DNA of 64,000 nucleotides from Cryptomeria japonica (taxonomy: Eukaryota; Streptophyta; Pinopsida; Cupressales; Cupressaceae). The notes beneath the pieces are model-generated. The model did no database searches and was not told where the DNA came from. It worked only from the letters and a program-made list of their open reading frames with translations. Location of the stretch: NCBI RefSeq assembly GCF_030272615.1, contig NC_081413.1:557965136-558029135 (forward strand), in the 5' to 3' direction. Positions within the stretch are counted from its first letter, which is position 1; each line of letters opens with the position of its first letter. Made by a program: the position numbers and the translations under genes. This document shows positions 57,359 through 64,000 of the stretch, one piece after another.

Positions 57359-58350
57359 ATGGCACGAAGAGGAATTAGGAATGGTGGAGCGCATGGGAAT
57401 GCAGACCCTGCTATGATGGAGATGTTGCGAGGAATAGCAGCCTGGTTAGAAGCCATGGAAATGGCCCAGAGAAGAGGATGACATATTGAAGATGTGAGTG
57501 AAGATGAAGGAGAAGAAGCCCCGATAGAACAAGTGAACCTACTGGCAGTTGATCCGAAAGAAGAAAGTTTTTTAAGGGTTTTGAGTAGAGAGAACACTAA
57601 ACCTCATTTTACCCCACCGGAATATGATGGGAAGTTAGGCTTGGATGAATTGATGGATTGGATCTTAGAGATGAAGAGGTATTTTGATTTTGAAAACACT
57701 ACAGAAGAGAGGAAGGTGAAATATGCTTGTACCCGATTGAAAGGTCATGCATCTTTGTGGTGGGAGCAATTGCAGGTTGATAGACAAAGAAGAGGTAAAG
57801 AAAATATTAAGACATGGGATAGGATGATTGCTAAGTTAAAACTAAAGTTTATCCCAATGAATTATCAAGTGGATTTGTTCTAGAAGTTGCAGAATCTGAG
57901 AAAGAAGGAATCTAGTGTGAAGGAGTACACCGAAGCATTTTACAAATTGAACATCAAATTCAGACAAGTTGATGATGAAGTTGAACAGATTGCAATACAA
58001 GATGAACTCAGTATGATCAAATTGTGAAGTGTTGGAGAGGCTTACCAGTATGCAATAAAGGTTGAAGAGAAATTGAACAAAAAGACATGAGCAGAGACAG
58101 AGAGGTAGAGGTGGAAGGTTTACCAGAGGAAGATTTCAAGGAGGAAGAGGATATACCAGAGGAAGAGGAACCAGTACAGATTAGAACAAGGAAAAGGAAG
58201 TGAGAAAAGAAGGTAATTCATACAAGAAGGATGATAGAAATTTCTACCAGAGGAGAGAACCAGATGGTTATCGGAATGAGAACTTTGGAAGACAAGACAA
58301 GAGGATATTTAGAGGAACCTGCTTTAAGTGTGGAGGAGAAGGACAACGTG
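57359..58350 (+). pseudogene. G4 gag
   Basis: From ATG 57359 (MARRGIRNGGAHGN), with TGA at 57479. The retrotransposon gag core reads FTPPEYDGKLGLDELMDWIL, LKGHASLWWEQLQVDR and WDRMIAKLKLKFIPMNYQVD; a TAG follows, then KESSVKEYTEAFYKL. A basic stretch and a damaged knuckle (CFKCGGEGQRAFEY) end it near 58345. Confidence 0.85.
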
Positions 58351-58489
58351 CATTTGAATATAAGAAGACCTGAAAGAGAAGCAGTAGTGGAAGAGAACCT
58401 CACTGGATCAAACAATAAATCGAAAGATGGAGAACTATTGATGATGAGAGATTTATGTCATACCAGAGGAGATGAAGAACCCTTGCAGA

Positions 58490-58870
58490 GGAAGAACCTA
58501 TTCAAGACCAGATGTAAGGTATCCGATAAGTGTTGCAAAGTTGTTATTGATAGTGGTAGTTAAGATAATCTTGTTTCAAAAGAGATGGTGAATAAGTTGA
58601 AATTGGAAAGATTGAAACACCCTAAGCTTTATCAGATAGCATGGATTTAGGATGAACATAAGTTGTTAATAAGTGAACAATGTTTGGTAAAATTGAAAAT
58701 TGGGAATTATCATGATGAATTTTTGTGTGATATTATGCCTATGGATATTTGTCATCTTTTGTTGGGAACACCTTAGCAGTTTGATAGACAGGCAATACAT
58801 GGGAGGAAAAATACATACACTATTGTGGCCAATGGGATGAAGCAAACCTTGTTATCTTTGAAGAGTGAAG
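58490..58870 (+). pseudogene. G4 protease
   Basis: CCKVVIDSGS-stop-DNLVS gives the DSG active site near 58545-58560. HKLLISEQCLVKLKIGNYHD and ICHLLLGTP follow. Stops at 58561, near 58648 and near 58774 break it. Confidence 0.8.
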
Positions 58871-59928
58871 TTTGTACAAATACTAGAATCTATTTAGTAG
58901 ATGAAAGGAAATTCATGGATGGAATGAGACATGAGAATGTGTGTTTTGCCTTGATTCCTAAGAAGACTAGGAGACCGAAACCGGAAGGAGAACACCCATC
59001 AGAGATAAGAGATTTGCTGACAGAATATGAGGACATCATTTCAGATAATGTACCTGATGGATTGCCACTTGTTAGAAGTATTGACACCAGCAGAGAATGA
59101 AGAACTAAATAGACAAGTGCAGGAACTATGGAAGAAAGGTTTGATTAGGGAGAGTCTGAGCCCTTGTGCAGTACCAACAGTATTAGAACCTAAGAAGAAT
59201 AGAGAATGGAGGATGTGTACCGATTCAAGAGCAATAAACAAGATCACAATGAAATACCGATTCCTTTGCCTAAGATGGATGAAATAATGGATTGTTTGAG
59301 TGGAGCAAAATACTTTACAAAGATAGATTTGAAGAGTGGATATCATCAAATTAGGATCATAGAAGGTGATGAATGGAGACTATATGAATGGTTGGTGATG
59401 CCTTTTGGATTGACTAATGCACCGAGTGCTTTCATGAGGCTGATGAATGAGGTATTGAAGAAATTCTTGGGTAAGTTTGTTATTGTGTATTTGGATGATA
59501 TTCTAATTTTCAGTAGAACAAAAGAAGAACATTTGTTGCAGTTAAGACAAGTTTTGCAGTGGCTGAGAGAAGAAAAGTTGGTGATCAATATCAAGAAGCT
59601 TATTTTCATGAAGGATGAGTTAGTCTATTTGGGCTTTGTGATATATGAGGATGGTTTGAAGATGGACCCTAAGAAAGTGAAAGCCATTGTTGAGTGGCCT
59701 ACACCTAAAAGCATTGGAGAGGTAAGATCATTTCATGGATTGGCTAGTTTTTATCGGAAGTTTATTAGAAATTTCATTTCAGTTTGTAACCCTATGACTG
59801 GGACCATGAGGGGAGATCAAAAGGAGTTCAAGTGGAGCACCGGAGCAAACAAAATTTTTGAATTGTTGAAGAAGAAAGTGACCAAGCAGCCTGTGTTGGC
59901 TTTACCAAATTTTAATAAGCTATTTTAA
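58871..59928 (+). pseudogene. G4 reverse transcriptase
   Basis: The linker [20 protein letters not shown] is followed by a frameshift near 59070 and another near 59255 that restores the first frame. Then [56 protein letters not shown] (catalytic YLDD intact) and [18 protein letters not shown]. This is the best kept Gypsy palm in the window. Confidence 0.85.
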
Positions 59929-61323
59929 GTTGATTGTGATGCAAGTGGAACAACAATAGGAGTAGTTTTGAGTCAAGAAGATAGAGCAGTAGCATATTTC
60001 AATGAGAAATTGAATAATGCCTAGAAGAGATATTCAATGTATGATCAAGAATTTTATGCCATAGTTCAAGCCTTAAATAAATGGAGACATTACTTGTTGC
60101 CTAAGGAGTTTGTCTTGTATATAGATCATCAAGCTTTGCAATATTTGAACAGTCAAAGTAAGTTGAATCAGAGACATATAAGATGGGTAGAATTCTTGCA
60201 GAGTTACGCCTTTTTGTTGAAGCATAGAAGTGGGAAATATAACAAAGTTGTTGATGCATTGAGTAGGAGAAGGAATTTGTTGATAGATTTGAGAGTGACA
60301 ATATTAGGTTTTGAAGATTTGAAGACCTTGTATGATGAAGACCCAGATTTTGTAGAACCTTGGAAAGCATGTAGAGAATCATTTATGGTTGATAGAAGAA
60401 AATGGTTGGATTATTTCATTCAAGATGGGATGTTATTCAAGGGAGTTCAGCTATGCATACCTAAGAGTTACATGAGAGAGAACCTAATCAAGGAGAAGCA
60501 TAGTGGAGGTTTAGTTGGACATTTTGGCATTGATAAAACAGTTGCATTGGTGAGTGAGCAGTACTTTTTGCCCCAGATTCATAAGGATGTTAAGAGATAT
60601 GTGCAGAGTTGTAGATTTTGTCAAGTTGCAAAAGGTAGTAGTCAGAATATGGGATTGTATAAACCTTTAATAGTACCGGTAAAACCTTGGGAGGATGTAA
60701 GCATGGATTTTGTACTTGGATTGACTAAGACACTTAGAGGGAATGATTCTATATTTGTGGTAGTGGATAGATTTTCAAAGATGGTTCATTTTATACCTTG
60801 TAAGAAGACATCAGATGCATTGCATGTACCAGACCTATTTTTCAAGGAAGTGGTGAGATTGCATGGATTACCTAAGAGCATAGTTTCAGACAAAGACAAT
60901 AAGTTTGTTGGCTATTTTTGGAGAACACTTTGGAAGAAGATAAAGAAAAATTTGAAGTTCGGTTCTATTTTTCATCTACAGAATGATGGACAGACATAAT
61001 TAATTAACCAGAGTTTGGGAAACTTGTTGAGATGTTTAGTGGGAGATAAAACCGGAAGTTGGGATTTGATCCTTGCACAAGCAGAATTTGCCTATAACAA
61101 TTTAGTGAATAGAAGTACTGGACAAACACATTTTGAGATTGTTACCGGAGTACATACTAGAGGAATAGCAAAATTAAAAGACATTAGCAGTGAAAACCGA
61201 AAGAGTTCAAAAGCAGAAGAACTTGCAGAACACACGACGGCATTGCATATTCAGGTTAAACAGCATTTGCAGGATATGAATAGCAAATATAAGAAAAAGG
61301 CAAATGAGAAGATGAGACATTAG
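59929..61323 (+). pseudogene. G4 RNase H and integrase
   Basis: RNase H: DCDASGTTIGVVLSQEDRAV, YDQEFYAIVQALNKWRHYLL, then DHQALQYLNSQ, with stops at 59926 and near 60022. Integrase: HSGGLVGHFG and CRFCQ (zinc site), SMDFVLGLTK and VSDKDNKF for two Asp residues. The third acidic codon is TAA at 60997-60999 (after NDGQT), so the catalytic Glu is lost. SLGNLLRCLVGDKTGSWDLI and AYNNLVNRSTG follow. Confidence 0.85.
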
Positions 61324-61760
61324 GAATTTGAAGTTGGTGATGAAGTGATGGTATACTTGAGAAAAGAGATTCCCAGTTGGAACTTATAATAAGTTGTATA
61401 TGAAGAAGTTTGGACCCTGTAAGATTTTGAGGAAGTTCAATTCTTGAAATGCATATGAAGTGGAGCTACCGGATAATCTATGTATTTCACCTATATTCAA
61501 CATTGAAGATCTTCATGAGTACCATGAACCAGAATTCAGTGAGGATAGTGTTGCAGACCTTGAAAAATAATTACCTTGGAAGGAATCAGATCAGATTGAA
61601 GAGATTTTGGATAGTAAGATTGGGCGCAGTTCCCAGAATAGTCTGTAAAAAGAATATCTGGTGAAGTGGAAGAGCAGACCAGTTGAAGATTCATATTGGA
61701 TTTCTCGGGCAGAGGTAGACCCCCTTGGTTTTCCTCTAACCCCAGCAAAGTGAGAGGCCC
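61324..61760 (+). pseudogene. G4 integrase tail and chromodomain remnant
   Basis: EFEVGDEVMVYLRKE and KKFGPCKILRKFN are the integrase tail. EYLVKWKSRPVEDSYWIS near 61653-61706 is the core of a chromodomain, which in chromoviruses is thought to steer insertion to marked chromatin. Frameshifts near 61380 and 61560 and stops break the segment. Confidence 0.75.
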
Positions 61761-61784
61761 ACTTTTTCATTAACCCTAGATGTC

Positions 61785-62469
61785 TGATGCAGGAGCATCC
61801 TCGGTTCACAACAATCTTGCATCAACCAAAAAACATTTTCTTTTCTGTTTTGTTTTCTAGTCTACAGTTTCAGTTTTTCTTTTTGTGTCCTTGTTTTGGC
61901 TCACCGGATCTTGTGGAGTTGGATTCTACTTGAAGACTTGATCATATTTCTTTCTTTCAAACCACATCTCTTTTGGATCACTTTCTGGTAAGATATCGTT
62001 ACCGGTTTCCATGACAGTTTCTTGTTACTGGTTATTCCTTTGTTACCGGTTGCCTGAGACCTATTCTAGTGATCTATCGGAACCCATTCTGAAGCTTGTA
62101 GAGCCTTGGACATTGATCTTAATGTTTCTTGGCATGTGGCCAATCTTCTATGTTTCATCCTTTGGATTTTTTGGAGGAATCTTTTGGCATAGGCCAACCT
62201 TGTTCATTTTGCACGTTAGGTCTTGTTCTTTAGGTTTTGATCCTTTTTGGGCCAACCAAATCCTTTGGATCAATATATATTTGTAATCATGCTTTAGAAT
62301 AGAATCAATCAGAGAATCAAGATGTATCAGATAGATAGACTGTGCCTAAAAGATAGATCTTTTGATTCAAGGTCTCGGTGTGACCTATTCTACCAGGCCT
62401 GTGTGTTGGTATATTGTAACCCAATTGTTATCGGTTAGATGGAATCAAATTTCATGCAATAAAACTATC
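61785..62469 (+). mobile_element. G4 3' LTR, first part
   Basis: Starts TGATGCAGGAGCATCC and matches 56435 onward up to ATGCAATAAAAC. It is interrupted by the insert at 62470 and resumes at 63971-64000 (TGTTCTGCATTACCTCC), running out of the window. Confidence 0.85.
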
Positions 62470-63965
62470 TAATGCTCTAGAAAATGGAAGGATTAGAAAA
62501 ACTTGTTTGATAGCTAAACACACATAAGGAAGCCCAAGAGACAAGAGTTAGTCATTAGTGTTAGCAAATCAAAGATTAAATACTATCCTAAGCAAGCATA
62601 TCAAGAAAGACACTACTAAACAAATAGAAAGCTTAATGAACCTAAAAAATGTAAGTAAACATCTCCATATGCTCTCTACCATGCTGGTAGCTTCTCCTTC
62701 CTCGTTCCTCTCCTCTCCAAGTTCCAAATTAGTGTAGCTCTCAGCAGCTTTTTGCACTATGGATGTCTTATGGAGGTTCAAGATTGAATAATGATTTACT
62801 TATGCCATGCAAGTGTGAACAAAAGCTAAAATAAGAGATTATTTAATTAGCTAGTGTTGATTTTAAGCCAAAAGAGTGAATATGAATGATTTATGCTAAA
62901 TGCTCTCTATCTAAAAATGACTATAAGGTAAATGCATACAAGTTTTCAGGATTTGGATTATGAAGAAATGGGCTCTATTTATAAGAAAAATGGAGCAATG
63001 GATGGTTGAGATTGAGTAATCTCAACAAGGGTCGGGATTGAAAGGTTTGAGATCCATGTGAGGAATTTCAACCCAATCCCAAGATGACAAGTGTCAAGGT
63101 GAGAGGGGTTGAGGGGAGAGGGAAGAAGCATTAAATGCTTGACATGACCTAAGGGTTAACTTGGGAGGTAAGGTTAATGTTGAGTTGAGTCAATAAATTC
63201 ATTATTCAAAGAATAATGCTTTTATCCAATGGATAAACTCTTGTTCAAGAGTTAGTGAGGATAACCATGGTCAAAGCAATAAATTCTTGAGGAGACACAT
63301 GGGTTACATAAGGGTTGAGTTAAGGGTCAAATTCCCTAAGCATGGGTGCAAGTGGATTTAACCATAAATGGTCATGTAAGAGCCATTAATGGTCATGTAA
63401 GAGCCATTAGTGGTTTGGAAGACTTTAGAGGTTAAATTGTTGAACACATCAAGCATTTAATGCTTTTCAAAGACTTTGGAGTCTTTGAGAAGTCACTTCA
63501 AGTTGCTTAGGAATGTGACAATAATTAGGGGATGGATTAGGATAATTAGGAAAGGGTTAGAAGAACCTAGAAGGGGTTTAGGATTGCAAGTGGGTTTGGT
63601 GGGTGAGGGAAAATAGAATTTTTATTAAAATAAAACTTATTTATTTCAATAAATAGGTACAACTTGCATTTTTAGGAGAATGCAAGTGGGGGGGATTTTA
63701 ATGATTTAAATAATTTTTTTATTTAATTTATTTAAAAGAAGAAAAGGGGATTAAATGAAATAAATGGAATTTATTCATTTAATTGATTCTGAATTTGTTT
63801 TAATGAATTAATTAAAATAAATTGAATAATTTATTTAATTAATAGGAGAATGTTTGAAGATGAATTAATTAAATGTTAATTTAATTCACTGTTGGCTAGT
63901 GGTTTTTTAATCAAATAAATAGAAAATATTTATTTAATTAAACTGGACAGATTTATGTGACTACA
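62470..63965 (-). mobile_element. Probable solo LTR inserted in the G4 3' LTR
   Basis: The insert is flanked by CTATC (62465-62469) and CTATA (63966-63970). Read on the minus strand it starts TGTAGTCAC, has an AT-rich region with TTAATTAAATTAA-like runs and a TATAAATAGAG box at about 62973-62984. The start motif, base pattern and TATA spacing match the solo LTR at 52002-53269. The other end reads TA where TG is expected in plus order, so that end may have mutated. No gene was found inside. Confidence 0.6.
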
Positions 63966-64000
63966 CTATATGTTCTGCATTACCTCCATCATATCTATGT

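Larger units (their letters stand above)
56435..64000 (+). mobile_element. G4: Ty3/Gypsy chromovirus, 3' end beyond window
   Basis: 5' LTR (56435-57258), initiator-Met primer site, gag, protease, reverse transcriptase, RNase H, integrase, a chromodomain remnant and 3' LTR (from 61785). The chromodomain after integrase and integrase motifs such as PWEDVSMDFVLGL point to the chromovirus group, perhaps Reina- or CRM-like. It lies in G3 protease. The right TSD is outside the window. Confidence 0.85.

Overview
This is a piece of a large, repeat-rich plant nuclear genome: a pile of nested LTR retrotransposons with no recognisable host gene, rRNA, tRNA or CRISPR array. The families (Ty1/Copia elements with initiator-Met primer sites, Ty3/Gypsy Tat-type elements with a second RNase H, a chromodomain Gypsy, an antisense plant-mobile-domain gene) are plant-specific. 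The amount of old nested material would suit a gymnosperm or another large-genome plant; that guess is weak. Nearly every frame is broken by TAG/TGA/TAA codons of the kind left by C-to-T decay of methylated DNA.

Layout. I use working names. G1 (1-10523, minus) is a Tat-type Gypsy element: a 1690-bp 5' LTR at 8834-10523, a tRNA-Trp-like primer site, an N-terminal ORF and pol down to 3121, then a plant-mobile-domain (PMD) pseudogene on the opposite strand (197-2520). Its 3' LTR must lie left of the window. G1 sits inside C1 (10524-13929, minus Copia: integrase, protease, gag, 5' LTR). C1 abuts G3, a plus-strand Athila/Tat-like Gypsy seen only as 13930-14294 and 56140-56434.

G3 is split by P, a plus-strand Copia (14295-56139). 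Inside P lies a tower in which each step is shown by interrupted reading frames, LTR ends and, where testable, target-site duplications (TSDs). P gag is cut by C3 (minus Copia, 15809-49232, TSD CAATC). The 5' LTR of C3 is cut by G2 (minus Tat-type Gypsy, 23221-48713). A long non-pol ORF of G2 is cut by C2 (minus Copia, 26226-41842). The reverse transcriptase of C2 is cut by C4 (29246-37268, TSD GATTT), an 8-kb LTR element without pol. A solo LTR (52002-53269, TSD ATATT) sits in P reverse transcriptase. G4 (56435 to beyond 64000), a plus-strand chromovirus, sits in G3 protease, and a second solo LTR sits in its 3' LTR.

Points that may be new: (1) C4 carries two ORFs, a coiled-coil plus multi-zinc-knuckle protein and a protein of about 1,120 codons that I do not recognise; (2) G2 has its extra RNase H before reverse transcriptase, whereas G1 has it after; (3) G2 carries a long extra ORF of about 1,000 codons that may be distantly related to the C4 ORF; (4) C2 is flanked by a 232-bp direct duplication instead of a 5-bp TSD; (5) G1 appears to carry an intron-containing antisense PMD gene and no capsid gene. 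No element looks able to move by itself today. Identities and ages are judged by eye only.
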